From assembly GCA_937996825.1 (NCBI GenBank), contig CALKUJ010000347.1, positions 1-28,908 of the forward strand: a stretch of DNA of 28,908 bases, written 5' to 3'. The notes beneath the pieces are model-generated. The model was not told the DNA's origin and did no database searches. It saw nothing but the letters and a program-made list of their open reading frames with translations. Shown in pieces: positions 17,301 to 26,100 of the stretch. Made by a program: the position numbers and the translations under genes. Position 1 is the stretch's first letter. Each line of letters opens with the position of its first letter. Origin of the DNA: an uncultured Polynucleobacter sp. (GTDB lineage: Bacteria; Pseudomonadota; Gammaproteobacteria; Burkholderiales; Burkholderiaceae).

Positions 17301-17573
17301 TTATTTATTTTCTGGAACGTAACCCTGTACTGCATCAGCTCCATCACCATAGAAATACTTTTCTACTTGCTTTAAAAGATACTGACGTGCACGAGTGTCT
17401 GCCATATTAAGGCGGTTTTCATTGATCAACATGGTTTGCTGTTTCAACCATCCAGCCCAAGCTTCTTTAGAAACTTCTTGCCAGATTTTTTTACCCAAAT
17501 CGCCAGGCAATGGAGCGAAATCTAAACCTTCAGCCTCTTTGTTTAATTTAATGCAATGAATCATGCGAGCCAT
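17301..17573 (-). CDS. Probable Fe(2+)-trafficking protein YggX
   Basis: The 90-residue protein matches YggX: an N-terminal IHCIKLNKEAEGLDFAPLPG block with the single conserved cysteine Cys7, then GKKIWQEVSKEAWAGWLKQQ and TMLINENRLNM. YggX is a small cytoplasmic protein linked to protection of iron-sulfur proteins from oxidation and possibly to iron handling; its exact mechanism is unsettled. It lies 32 bases downstream of argA on the same strand and ends just before the bidirectional terminator, so it is probably the last gene of an argA-yggX transcript. The start ATG is clear and no alternative is needed. Confidence 0.93.
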   Translation of the reverse strand: MARMIHCIKLNKEAEGLDFAPLPGDLGKKIWQEVSKEAWAGWLKQQTMLINENRLNMADTRARQYLLKQVEKYFYGDGADAVQGYVPENK

Positions 17574-17605
17574 CTTTTACCTCTTTAATCAATAAATTTT
17601 TTGTA

Positions 17606-18943
17606 TCAAATGTTTTTAATCAAGACCATGGATTTGCGTTCCCAGTTGTAGAGTTCTTTGCGTTCTGCTGGGAGATCATCCACACTGGCTCTGACAAAGC
17701 CTCGCTTTAAGAACCAATGCTCTGTTCTGGTCGTTAAGACAAATAGTTTTTTCAGTCCTGCTGCTTTTGCTCTGGCCTCAATGCGTTTGAGCAATCGCTC
17801 GCCATCACCTGACTCTTGAGCTTGTGGGTCCACCGCTAGGCAGGAGAGTTCTCCCAAACCATTTGAGTAGGGGAATAGAGCGGCACAACCGAATAAAACG
17901 CGGTCATGCTCAATCACTGAGAAATGAGTGATGTCGCGTTCAATCGTGTCACGGCCACGTGCCACCAAAATGCCTTCGTCTTCCAGTGGTTCGATCAATT
18001 GCAAAATACCACCGACGTCGTCCAAATTGGCTTCGCGCAAATGTTCAATGTCGGAGGCTGCAATCATCGTGCTAATACCATCATGCGTGAACAACTCTTC
18101 AAGCAAGGCGCCGTCACGATCATGAGGCAATAAGTGCACACGGCTCACTCCAGATTTGATAGCACGAATAGCATTTTGTAAAAGCACCTTCAGATCTGCA
18201 TCTGCCAAAGTTAAACCACTGATGTGATCTTCTAGCTGACGCAGTGAGAATTCTTTGATCAATTCACCTTCAAGATCAGTGATACCGTTGTACTCAGTCA
18301 AGAAGATCAATTTATCAGCTTTGACAGCCATTGCAGTCGCTGTGGCCACATCTTCGTAGGCAATATTGAAGGCTTGACCTGTTGGTGAGAATCCAAGAGG
18401 TGACATCAAGACAATTTTGTTGTTCGCCAAAGAGTGAGCGATTGATTCTGAGTCGACTTTGCGCACCAAGCCTGTGTGCATGAAATCAACCCCATCAACA
18501 ATACCCACTGGTCTGGCAATGATGAAGTTGCCGGAAATCACAGAAATACGTGAGCCAGCCATCGGCGTATTAGGTAGTCCTTGGCTAAACGCAGCTTCAA
18601 TATCAAGGCGAAGCTCCCCAGAAGCTTCTTTGGCACATTCTAGGGCTGCTGGATCGGTGATCCTGTAACCACTCATGGCACCTGTGCCATAACGACTGGT
18701 CACTTTTCTTAAATCAAGCTGTTCCTGCACCTGAGGGCGTGAACCATGGACCAATACAATCCTCATACCCATGGCATGAAGCATGGCCACATCCTGGATC
18801 AAGGCCTCTAAGCCACCTTTTTGAACCAATTCACCCGCAAACCCGATGACAAAGGTTTTGCCACGAAAACTATGGATGTAGGGAGCTACATCGCGTAGCC
18901 ACGCAACGAAGGGAAAATTATTTTGTACTTGATTTGTAGGCAT
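17606..18943 (-). CDS. argA: Amino-acid N-acetyltransferase (N-acetylglutamate synthase)
   Basis: ArgA acetylates glutamate with acetyl-CoA, the first step of arginine synthesis, and in this family is normally inhibited by arginine. It has the classic two-domain layout: an amino-acid-kinase-like domain (about residues 20-285; FRGKTFVIGFAGELV, RIVLVHGSRPQV) and a C-terminal GNAT acetyltransferase domain (about 300-440) with an acetyl-CoA loop near ESGDGERLL and a C-terminal WERKSMVL. The length of 445 residues is typical. The start codon is one base from the hrpA GTG on the other strand, so the argA promoter must lie inside hrpA coding sequence. The downstream neighbour is yggX. Confidence 0.96.
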   Translation of the reverse strand: MPTNQVQNNFPFVAWLRDVAPYIHSFRGKTFVIGFAGELVQKGGLEALIQDVAMLHAMGMRIVLVHGSRPQVQEQLDLRKVTSRYGTGAMSGYRITDPAALECAKEASGELRLDIEAAFSQGLPNTPMAGSRISVISGNFIIARPVGIVDGVDFMHTGLVRKVDSESIAHSLANNKIVLMSPLGFSPTGQAFNIAYEDVATATAMAVKADKLIFLTEYNGITDLEGELIKEFSLRQLEDHISGLTLADADLKVLLQNAIRAIKSGVSRVHLLPHDRDGALLEELFTHDGISTMIAASDIEHLREANLDDVGGILQLIEPLEDEGILVARGRDTIERDITHFSVIEHDRVLFGCAALFPYSNGLGELSCLAVDPQAQESGDGERLLKRIEARAKAAGLKKLFVLTTRTEHWFLKRGFVRASVDDLPAERKELYNWERKSMVLIKNI

Positions 18944-18944
18944 A

Positions 18945-21900
18945 GTGGAAAATTATAGGGTGCAACCAGAAAAAATAACCAAACTTTTAAAAATTGAGTT
19001 TCCCGAAAGCTTACCTGTCTCTGGGCAGAGGGAGAAAATCACTCATGCGCTAAAGCAGAACCAAGTCATCATTGTGTGCGGAGAAACTGGTTCTGGCAAG
19101 ACCACGCAGCTTCCTAAGATCTGTCTTGCCATGGGGCGAGGGCGTGCCAATGGCACAGGTCAGTTAATTGGCCATACCCAGCCAAGAAGGATTGCAGCCA
19201 CCTCAACAGCCAAAAGAATTGCTCAGGAGCTAGGCAGTCCCATCGGAGAGGATGTGGGCTACCAAGTGCGCTTTGCAGATAAAACGTCCGCAAGTGCCTC
19301 AGTCAAGCTGATGACCGACGGTATTTTGTTGGCCGAAACTCAGCGCGACCCACTTTTAAAGGCTTATGACACCATCATCATTGACGAGGCCCACGAACGC
19401 AGCCTGAACATTGATTTTCTCTTGGGTTATTTAAGACAGCTATTGCCCAAGCGCCCAGATTTGAAGGTGATTGTTACTTCAGCGACCATTGATGCTCAGC
19501 GTTTTGCCGAGCACTTTGGCTCTAAAGAGCATCCTGCCCCCGTGATCGAGGTCAGTGGTCGTCTTTATCCAGTGGAGCTTCGCTACAGACCTTTGCTAGA
19601 GCAGGGTAAAAAGGAAGCCAAGGATATTCCTGATGCTGTTTTGGATGCGATTAATGAGTTATGGCGTGATGGCCCCCAATCGGCCGGCGACATTCTGGTT
19701 TTCTTACCAGGTGAGCGCGAAATTCGAGATTGTGCGGAGGCTATTCGAAAAGATCATGTTCTGAACCAGCGTTATCGTCCAGATGTTCTGAGTTTGTTTG
19801 CTAGACAGTCAGTGGCTGAGCAGGAGAGAGTGTTCCAGGGTGAGGGTGGGCGTCGGATTGTCTTGGCCACCAACGTGGCTGAAACATCTTTGACTGTGCC
19901 GGGGATTCGCTTTGTGATTGATGCGGGCCTGGCCAGGGTCAAGCGCTACTCTTATCGTAACAAGGTGGAGCAACTCCAGGTTGAAGCGATTTCACAGGCA
20001 GCAGCCAACCAACGTGCAGGTCGTTGCGGTCGAGTCGCAGATGGTATTTGCGTTCGTTTGTATGACGAGGCCGATTTCAATGCCCGACCAAAATTCACTG
20101 ATCCTGAAATTCTAAGAAGTTCTTTGGCTGCCGTGATTCTTCGGATGCGCGCCTTAAAACTTCCAAAAATACAAGAATTCCCATTTATTGAGGCGCCATT
20201 GGGTCGAGCGATTGCCGATGGTGTTCAGCTATTAGAAGAGTTGGGTGCCATGGAGTCTGATGGCCCAAGACAGGGCGCTCTGACACCGATCGGTAAGCAA
20301 TTAGCAGCCTTACCGCTCGACCCAAGGGTGGGGCGGATGCTGTTAGCCGCGAGAGAGCATCAAGCTCTGAGGGAAGTTTTGATCATTGCTACTGCTATGG
20401 CCACACAAGATCCAAGAGATCGCCCCATGGAGTATGCCCAAGCAGCGGATACAGCTCACAAGATCTTTGCCGATGAAAGATCTGAGTTCTTATCATTCGT
20501 TAAATTGTGGGATTGGTATCAGCAGGCTCTGGTCAATAAGCAAAGTAATCGTCAATTAGAAAACCTGTGCAAGACTCATTTCATCTCCCCTAGAAGGATG
20601 CGAGAGTGGCGTGACATTCACGGACAACTTCATCGTTTATTACTTGAGCAGGGTTGGAAAGAAAATCAAACCCCTGCAACTTTTGAGCAGATCCATCTTT
20701 CTTTGTTGACTGGCTTACTGGGCAATATCGCTAAAAAAGCTGATGATGAAAAACACGGGCCCAGTATTTACGAAGGGGCTCGTGGAATTAAATTAACCAT
20801 TTGGCCTGGATCGACGATTGGTAAAAAGGCTGGTGCTTGGATCTTGGCTTCAGAATTAGTTGAAACCAGTCGACTCTTTGCTAGAACCATTGCGAAGATC
20901 GAGCCACATTGGGTTGAAAAGGTGGCCAGTCATCGCATCGTTAGGTCCTGGAGTGATCCATTTTGGGATGCTCGCCAAGGTGAAGTCATGGCACATGAGA
21001 GAGGCACGTTGTATGGCTTACCGATCTACCATGGCAGAAAGATTCGATTTTCACCAAAAGATCCGCAAGAGGCTCGCCATATTTTTATTCAGAGAGCTTT
21101 AGTAGAAGCTGATTTGTTTGGTCAGACCGAAGCTGCTCAGGCGCAAAAGCAAGGTGGAGCAATTGGGGGCTTTTTTTGGCATAACTTAAGCCTGGTTAAG
21201 CAAATTGAAGCTCTAGAACATCGTTCTCGTCGCCAAGATGTTTTGATCGATGATCAACTGCTCTTCGCTTTCTATGATCAGCAGCTTCCTGCGTCAGTTT
21301 TTTGCAAAGCAAGTCTTGAAGCATGGCTTAAAGAAGATGCAAAAAATGTTGCATCTCTTAAATTGGATAAATCTGATTTGATGAGGCATGAGGCTGCCGG
21401 GGTGACTTTGGATCGTTACCCTAAAACAATCAAAATGGCTGGAACCGAATTGCAACTAAGTTATCACTTTGAGCCAGGTAGTCCCAAAGATGGTGTGACC
21501 ATGGTGATTCCTTTGACTCTACTCAATCAAATTGATCAACGTCGATGTGAATGGTTGGTGCCTGGTCTAGCCACAGAGAAAACTCAGCTCTACCTCAAAT
21601 CATTGCCGCAAAAGTTGCGTCGTTACTGTGTGCCTTTGCCTGATTACGCTAAAAAATTTGTTGAGCGCACATCAGAGAACAACACTTTTGGCGATGGCGA
21701 TTTTTTAGATGCCTTGATTGCTGACATCCGTGAGCAAACGCAAGTACAAGTCCAGCGCGCAGATTTTCGACCTGAGAATCTACCTTTGCATTGTTTTATG
21801 AACTTCCGCTTGGTGGATGAGTACGGTCGACAGATTGATTTAGAGCGCAATCTGGGTAAATTGAGGGCAGAGCACTCTCAGGCAGCCAGAGAGGTTTTTC

Positions 21901-22883
21901 AAGAGGTGGCAGCTAGTGCAGTCAATCAGTTGGTAAGCCCTTCAAAGAGTGCTGATCGTGATTCCAAAACATCGGGAGTCTTGGGCGCCAGTGATTCAGC
22001 TGCCAAAACTGTTATCTCACAAACCGAAAATATCAAAGATTGGTCTTTTGGTGTTTTGCCAGAAATGCTGGAGATAAAACGAGGTAAACAGAATTTATAC
22101 GGTTACCCAGCTTTGGTTGATCACCAAACGCATTGCGACATTGAGGTTTTTGATGACCCTGAGGTTGCAAGACAAGCTCACCTACAAGGTTTGCGCCGAT
22201 TATTTGCCTTACCGATGCGAGAGACCATCAAAGCTTTGCATAAGCAATTACCTGGAGCCAGAGACTTAGGTTTGTTGTTCATGAATATAGGTAATGCTGA
22301 AGACTTGATCACCCAAGTGATAGATCTTGCTATTGAGAGATCATGTTTGATGGAGCCATTGCCAACAAATGCTGAAGAATTCAAGCAGCGTCTTGATTTG
22401 GGTAAGCCCAAGTTGGCTTTGATAGCTCAAGAAATTGGACGACATGCCCTGAGCGCATTGCAAGCTTATACGGACTTACAAAAGCGCATGGCTCAATTAA
22501 AGGCTTTATCAGGTAATGCTCATGCTGATGTCACCACGCAAATTCAGCAACTGGTTCATCCCAAGTTTGTGAAGCAAACCCCATATGAATACCTGGTTCA
22601 CTTACCAAGGTATCTAAAAGCTGCCTCGATGCGAATCGACAAGATCAGGCTTAACCCGTCCAGAGATGCCCAGCTTCAACAAGAGTGGCAGTCACTTCAT
22701 CAACCATGGATGAAGCTTCTTGCCGCACAAAAGTCATATGGCTCTTCTATTGACCCACGTTTGAATGATTTCAGGTGGCAATTAGAAGAGTTAAGAGTCG
22801 CTTTGTATGCGCAAGAGCTCAAAACTCCGACGCCAATGTCCTCAAAACGTCTGCAGAAAATTTTAGATAGTCTTAAAAAATAA
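18945..22883 (+). CDS. hrpA: ATP-dependent RNA helicase HrpA (DEAH box)
   Basis: HrpA is a large DEAH-box RNA helicase that has been linked to mRNA processing and to rescue of stalled ribosomes in E. coli. Helicase motifs are complete: GETGSGKTTQLP (from residue 46), DEAH (147-150), SATIDAQRF, VLATNVAETSLTVPGIR and QRAGRCGRV. A helicase-associated and OB-fold region follows, then the HrpA-specific DUF3418 C-terminal domain (from about WSFGVLPEM to the end). The length of 1312 residues matches E. coli HrpA (about 1300). A short Ser/Lys/Asp linker (around 1000-1025) precedes DUF3418. The start is GTG 18945 or GTG 18960; no ATG is available before conserved sequence. The promoter must overlap argA. 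Confidence 0.96.
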   Translation: MENYRVQPEKITKLLKIEFPESLPVSGQREKITHALKQNQVIIVCGETGSGKTTQLPKICLAMGRGRANGTGQLIGHTQPRRIAATSTAKRIAQELGSPIGEDVGYQVRFADKTSASASVKLMTDGILLAETQRDPLLKAYDTIIIDEAHERSLNIDFLLGYLRQLLPKRPDLKVIVTSATIDAQRFAEHFGSKEHPAPVIEVSGRLYPVELRYRPLLEQGKKEAKDIPDAVLDAINELWRDGPQSAGDILVFLPGEREIRDCAEAIRKDHVLNQRYRPDVLSLFARQSVAEQERVFQGEGGRRIVLATNVAETSLTVPGIRFVIDAGLARVKRYSYRNKVEQLQVEAISQAAANQRAGRCGRVADGICVRLYDEADFNARPKFTDPEILRSSLAAVILRMRALKLPKIQEFPFIEAPLGRAIADGVQLLEELGAMESDGPRQGALTPIGKQLAALPLDPRVGRMLLAAREHQALREVLIIATAMATQDPRDRPMEYAQAADTAHKIFADERSEFLSFVKLWDWYQQALVNKQSNRQLENLCKTHFISPRRMREWRDIHGQLHRLLLEQGWKENQTPATFEQIHLSLLTGLLGNIAKKADDEKHGPSIYEGARGIKLTIWPGSTIGKKAGAWILASELVETSRLFARTIAKIEPHWVEKVASHRIVRSWSDPFWDARQGEVMAHERGTLYGLPIYHGRKIRFSPKDPQEARHIFIQRALVEADLFGQTEAAQAQKQGGAIGGFFWHNLSLVKQIEALEHRSRRQDVLIDDQLLFAFYDQQLPASVFCKASLEAWLKEDAKNVASLKLDKSDLMRHEAAGVTLDRYPKTIKMAGTELQLSYHFEPGSPKDGVTMVIPLTLLNQIDQRRCEWLVPGLATEKTQLYLKSLPQKLRRYCVPLPDYAKKFVERTSENNTFGDGDFLDALIADIREQTQVQVQRADFRPENLPLHCFMNFRLVDEYGRQIDLERNLGKLRAEHSQAAREVFQEVAASAVNQLVSPSKSADRDSKTSGVLGASDSAAKTVISQTENIKDWSFGVLPEMLEIKRGKQNLYGYPALVDHQTHCDIEVFDDPEVARQAHLQGLRRLFALPMRETIKALHKQLPGARDLGLLFMNIGNAEDLITQVIDLAIERSCLMEPLPTNAEEFKQRLDLGKPKLALIAQEIGRHALSALQAYTDLQKRMAQLKALSGNAHADVTTQIQQLVHPKFVKQTPYEYLVHLPRYLKAASMRIDKIRLNPSRDAQLQQEWQSLHQPWMKLLAAQKSYGSSIDPRLNDFRWQLEELRVALYAQELKTPTPMSSKRLQKILDSLKK

Positions 22884-22898
22884 GACTGAATTATTTTG
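22869..22898 (+). terminator. Weak terminator-like hairpin at the hrpA stop
   Basis: AGTCTTA (22869-22875) and TAAGACT (22881-22887) form a perfect seven-base stem around AAAAA, spanning the hrpA stop codon, and GAATTATTTTG follows. The stem is AT-rich and the T-run broken, so termination would be partial at best. Confidence 0.35.
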
Positions 22899-22953
22899 AG
22901 GTTTTACTCATCTGTATACTTATAAAAAAAATAACTAATGAGGGGGATCTGTA

Positions 22954-23226
22954 ATGCTTTATTTAGATACATTAAAGACAGTGAACGAACTAACAAATTC
23001 TGGAATGGATGAAAAACAGGCCAGAACAATCACCACTATGCTCAAAGATCTAATGGATTGTCAGTTTGTCCGCCTAGCAACGAAACAAGATTTAGAAAAA
23101 GTATCGCTTGAGTGTAAAGCTGAAATTTTTGAGGTTAAGACTGATATAAAGGCCTTGAAGTGGATGCTTGGTACCTTTGGTGTTATTGTGATGGTTGCCA
23201 TCGTTCAACATGGTTTTGTTCATTGA
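22954..23226 (+). CDS. Small coiled-coil membrane protein, DUF1640-like
   Basis: This 90-residue protein starts with LDTLKTVNELTNSGMDEKQA, continues with a helical heptad-type region including LATKQDLEKVSLECKAEIFEVKTDIKALK, and ends with one hydrophobic segment (about residues 70-84, WMLGTFGVIVMVAIV). This is the layout of DUF1640 proteins: an N-terminal helix pair, a coiled coil and a C-terminal anchor, distantly like the mitochondrial CCDC90/MCUR1 family. Bacterial function is unknown. AGGGGG at 22941-22946 is a strong ribosome site. TATACT (22915-22920) or TATAAA (22921-22926) could be a -10 element, neither with a good -35. It stands alone between hrpA and the envelope operon, and is probably its own transcription unit. 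Confidence 0.8.
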   Translation: MLYLDTLKTVNELTNSGMDEKQARTITTMLKDLMDCQFVRLATKQDLEKVSLECKAEIFEVKTDIKALKWMLGTFGVIVMVAIVQHGFVH

Positions 23227-23228
23227 TT

Positions 23229-23245
23229 AAATCTGGTTAGATTTT
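23229..23245 (+). terminator. Weak terminator-like hairpin after the DUF1640-like gene
   Basis: AAATCT (23229-23234) pairs with AGATTT (23239-23244) around GGTT, and the T-run extends to 23245. The stem is short and AT-rich. The rest of the 84-base gap up to 23310 shows no other clear signal. Confidence 0.3.
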
Positions 23246-23310
23246 GTGGCAAATCAATAAATCTATTGTGGTTTTAGTATTTTTGGCATTTTGGGTCTTA
23301 AAATCCATGC

Positions 23311-24312
23311 ATGCAAAAATCATTCAACTTAAAACTCATTCTTCCTCATTGTTTGGCGCTTTTGCTGCTTGTTACAGGGGGCTCAGTTCAAGCAACTGAA
23401 ACTGTGAAGCGCACAGCCATCGTTCTTAATTCAGGCGAGGCGAGTGTCAGCCTAATTGATATGGATAAAAGAGCTGTTTACAAAACCTTTGCGGTTGGTA
23501 AAGAGCCTCATCATTTGATGATCACACCTGATCAGAAGTCAGTATTGGTTGCCAATGCGGCTAGTGATGATGTTGTTTTTTTAGATCCTAAGACAGGAAG
23601 TATTCAATCCCGCTTACCTAACATCATCGACCCGTATCACATTGGTTACTCTCCTGATAAGAAGTGGTTTGTGGCGGCGGGTAACCGTTTGGACAGGGTT
23701 GATATTTACGCTGCTAAAAACCAAGAGTTAAAAATGGTGAAAATTGTTAAGGCAGCAAAAACGCCGAGCCATATTGCTTTCACCAGCGACAGCAAACTCA
23801 CTTTTGTGACCTTGCAGGACTCTAATGAATTAATTGCCATTGATCTTGCCACGCAAGAGATTGTTTGGAGAATGCCTGTTGGCAAAATGCCTGCTGGTGT
23901 CTGGATGACGCCGGGAGATAAATATTTATTAGTGGGCTTAACAGGCTCTGACTCTGTCAAAGTTATTGACTGGCGCACGCAAAAGATCGTTAAAGATATT
24001 AAAACGGGTAGGGGTGCGCACAACTTCAGACCTCTTGGAGACAAGCGACACATCTTTTTAACCAACCGCGTTGACTCAACCATCAGCATCATTGATATGG
24101 ATAAGTTGGAAAAGGTTGGAGATATCAAAGGTTTGCCATCTGGCCCTGACTGTATGGATGTGACGGCGGATGGCAAAGAGCTTTGGGTGACTTTTAGATT
24201 TGCCAAGAAAGTCGGCATCATCGATATCGCTAGTCGAAAATTAGTCACAACCATCCCGGTTGGAAAAAGTCCTCACGGTATTTTCTTTCACCCCAGTGCT
24301 GCTTGGGAGTAG
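23311..24312 (+). CDS. Secreted YVTN-type beta-propeller protein
   Basis: The 333-residue protein begins with a signal peptide (KLILPHCLALLLLVTGGSVQA, probable cleavage after Ala28) and then consists of about 40-residue repeats, each with a D-type turn such as ASVSLIDMDKRAVYKTFAVG, DSVKVIDWRTQKIVKDIKTG and STISIIDMDKLEKVGDIKG. This is the YVTN/YncE-like seven-bladed propeller pattern, so the protein should be periplasmic. No catalytic residues can be assigned; such propellers usually bind proteins or small molecules. It is the first gene of a five-gene operon; the next gene starts three bases after its stop. It resembles PQQ-associated propellers but no PQQ dehydrogenase gene is nearby. Confidence 0.87.
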   Translation: MQKSFNLKLILPHCLALLLLVTGGSVQATETVKRTAIVLNSGEASVSLIDMDKRAVYKTFAVGKEPHHLMITPDQKSVLVANAASDDVVFLDPKTGSIQSRLPNIIDPYHIGYSPDKKWFVAAGNRLDRVDIYAAKNQELKMVKIVKAAKTPSHIAFTSDSKLTFVTLQDSNELIAIDLATQEIVWRMPVGKMPAGVWMTPGDKYLLVGLTGSDSVKVIDWRTQKIVKDIKTGRGAHNFRPLGDKRHIFLTNRVDSTISIIDMDKLEKVGDIKGLPSGPDCMDVTADGKELWVTFRFAKKVGIIDIASRKLVTTIPVGKSPHGIFFHPSAAWE

Positions 24313-24315
24313 AGC

Positions 24316-25113
24316 TTGAGCCTGATCACCAGTCATCGCAAACAGTTGAAAAAAATTGCAGCAGTTTTATTTTTTTCAACAAGCGCCCATGCGACGACTT
24401 GTGAAAAACCAATTTACTTGACCTTTGATACTGGCAACATGGATGTTGCCGATTATGTGGCTGGCGTTTTAAAAAAGCATGATGTCAAAGCCACATTTTT
24501 TTTAGCGAATGAAAAAACCAAACGCGGTGATTATTCATTAGATGACTCTTGGGCTGAATTTTGGAAGGCATTAAAAAAAGATGGTCATGCCTTCGGTAAT
24601 CACACTTATCACCACACTTATTTTGTCAAAGATGCAGAAAATAACTCTGCTAAAACGAAACCTCAATTTGGGCCAAACGCTGGCAAAACAATCACTACCA
24701 ATCAAAGTGCCTTATGCATTGAATTGCAGTTGGTGAATGATCGTTTTCAGAAAATGACTGGCTCTTCATTAAACAAAATCTGGAGAGCTCCTGGCGGAAA
24801 AGTGTCCCCTAATTACATAGAGATGGGTCATGTTTGTGGTTATACCCATGTTGGCTGGTCAGATGCTGGTTTTTTGGGTGATGAACTGAGTTCAGAGAGA
24901 TTCTCAAATCAGCATCTTTTAGATAAAGCTCTGAAAACCCTTCGACCCGGTGATGTTGCCATGGCTCACTTGGGGATATGGTCCAGGAAGGATCCCTGGG
25001 CTCCAGCGGTTTTAGAACCTCTGATCATTGGCTTAAAGAAAAAAGGTTACTGTTTTGATACTGTTTTAGGGATTCAGCAGCACCGGCAAATTTCTAGAAT
25101 AATGAGGCCATGA
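24316..25113 (+). CDS. Secreted polysaccharide deacetylase (NodB domain)
   Basis: A 265-residue exported protein: a signal peptide with a basic start (RKQLKK) and probable cleavage after AHA (residue 26), then a NodB-type carbohydrate esterase 4 domain. Motif 1 reads LTFDTGN (Asp38, with Thr39 in place of the usual second aspartate), motif 2 is HTYHH (His96 and His100, metal ligands), motif 3 is WRAPGG, and a late MAHLGIW supplies a possible catalytic histidine (His218). It probably removes acetyl groups from an N-acetylated sugar polymer in the periplasm; the substrate is unknown. The start is TTG 24316, needed to include the signal peptide. It overlaps the next gene by four bases (ATGA). 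Confidence 0.87.
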   Translation: MSLITSHRKQLKKIAAVLFFSTSAHATTCEKPIYLTFDTGNMDVADYVAGVLKKHDVKATFFLANEKTKRGDYSLDDSWAEFWKALKKDGHAFGNHTYHHTYFVKDAENNSAKTKPQFGPNAGKTITTNQSALCIELQLVNDRFQKMTGSSLNKIWRAPGGKVSPNYIEMGHVCGYTHVGWSDAGFLGDELSSERFSNQHLLDKALKTLRPGDVAMAHLGIWSRKDPWAPAVLEPLIIGLKKKGYCFDTVLGIQQHRQISRIMRP

Positions 25114-26081
25114 ACAGTCTTTTTAACTGGTATGCCAGTACCCAAGAGTGGTTGATGCAGGAGTTGGTTCTGCCCATCCTCTATCTATTGGGTGGCATGG
25201 GCTTTGCTGATGATGCCATTGGCGGTCTTGATTGGTTCATGTTAGGGGTGATTCAGGTTTTATTGATCGCGTTTGTGCTTCGTCCTCTTGAGAGTATTTG
25301 GCCTGCCGAAATCAAAGCAAATAAGAATCAACAAATGCCATCAACAGCCGTTTGGTCAGATGTCATTTACACCCTGATTCATCGCTTGGGTATTTTTAAG
25401 TTAGTCCTGTTTTTATTTTTCTCTGGCTTATTTTTTTGGTTTGATGCGCAATTGCATGACCTGCGTTTTATTCAGTTAACAGTTGAATCTTGGATCCCTG
25501 GTGTCACTTCAATCCCATGGGTAAGTTTTATTATCTATTTGATCATCTTGGATTTTGCGGAATATCTTTACCATCGGGCATCGCATCGCTTCTCATGGTG
25601 GTGGCAATTGCATGCTTTGCACCATAGCCAGAAAACCATGACTGTTTGGAGTGATAACCGTAACCATGTCATGGATGATTTGATTCATTCAGCCGTGTTC
25701 TCCTTGATTGCTCTTTTGATTGGCGTGGAGCCAATTCAATTCTTGTGGTTGATTGTCATCAGTCAACTGGTACAAAGTTGGCAGCATGGCAATTTAAAGT
25801 TTGATCATGGTTGGTTCAAATATGTTTTGATTTCGCCTCAATTCCATCGCTATCACCATGCGATTGGTTTGGGTCATGAGGCACCAGGTAAACCTGGTGT
25901 TTTGGGTGGATGTAATTTTGGGGTTTTATTTCCATGGTGGGACATGTTGTTTAGAACGGCCATCTTTTCGAAAGACATTCATCCAACGGGTGTTAGGAAT
26001 TTAGAGGTATCTGACAACCTTTTGACTCACCAGTGGCAGGGTTTCAGGCATTCATGGCGAGAGCTTAGAAAATTGTTTTAA
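25110..26081 (+). CDS. Fatty acid hydroxylase / sterol desaturase family membrane protein
   Basis: This 323-residue integral membrane protein carries the histidine boxes of the fatty acid hydroxylase (sterol desaturase) superfamily: HRASH (155-159), HALHH (168-172) and HRYHH (246-250), which bind a di-iron centre. Hydrophobic segments lie at about 42-58, 96-113, 135-150 and 196-222. The reaction should be an oxygen-dependent hydroxylation or desaturation of a lipid; the substrate cannot be read from the sequence, and bacterial members act on fatty acids, carotenoids, ether lipids or hopanoid/sterol-like lipids. Its ATG overlaps the deacetylase stop, so the two are translationally coupled, which suggests an envelope lipid role. 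Confidence 0.88.
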   Translation: MNSLFNWYASTQEWLMQELVLPILYLLGGMGFADDAIGGLDWFMLGVIQVLLIAFVLRPLESIWPAEIKANKNQQMPSTAVWSDVIYTLIHRLGIFKLVLFLFFSGLFFWFDAQLHDLRFIQLTVESWIPGVTSIPWVSFIIYLIILDFAEYLYHRASHRFSWWWQLHALHHSQKTMTVWSDNRNHVMDDLIHSAVFSLIALLIGVEPIQFLWLIVISQLVQSWQHGNLKFDHGWFKYVLISPQFHRYHHAIGLGHEAPGKPGVLGGCNFGVLFPWWDMLFRTAIFSKDIHPTGVRNLEVSDNLLTHQWQGFRHSWRELRKLF

Positions 26082-26100
26082 CGAAGTAATAAAGGATTTT

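Noticed and set aside
23706..24254. A 182-codon open frame antisense to the beta-propeller gene
   Set aside because: It lies wholly within a well-supported gene, has no recognisable family or domain, and its residues look like a by-product of the repeat coding sequence on the other strand.
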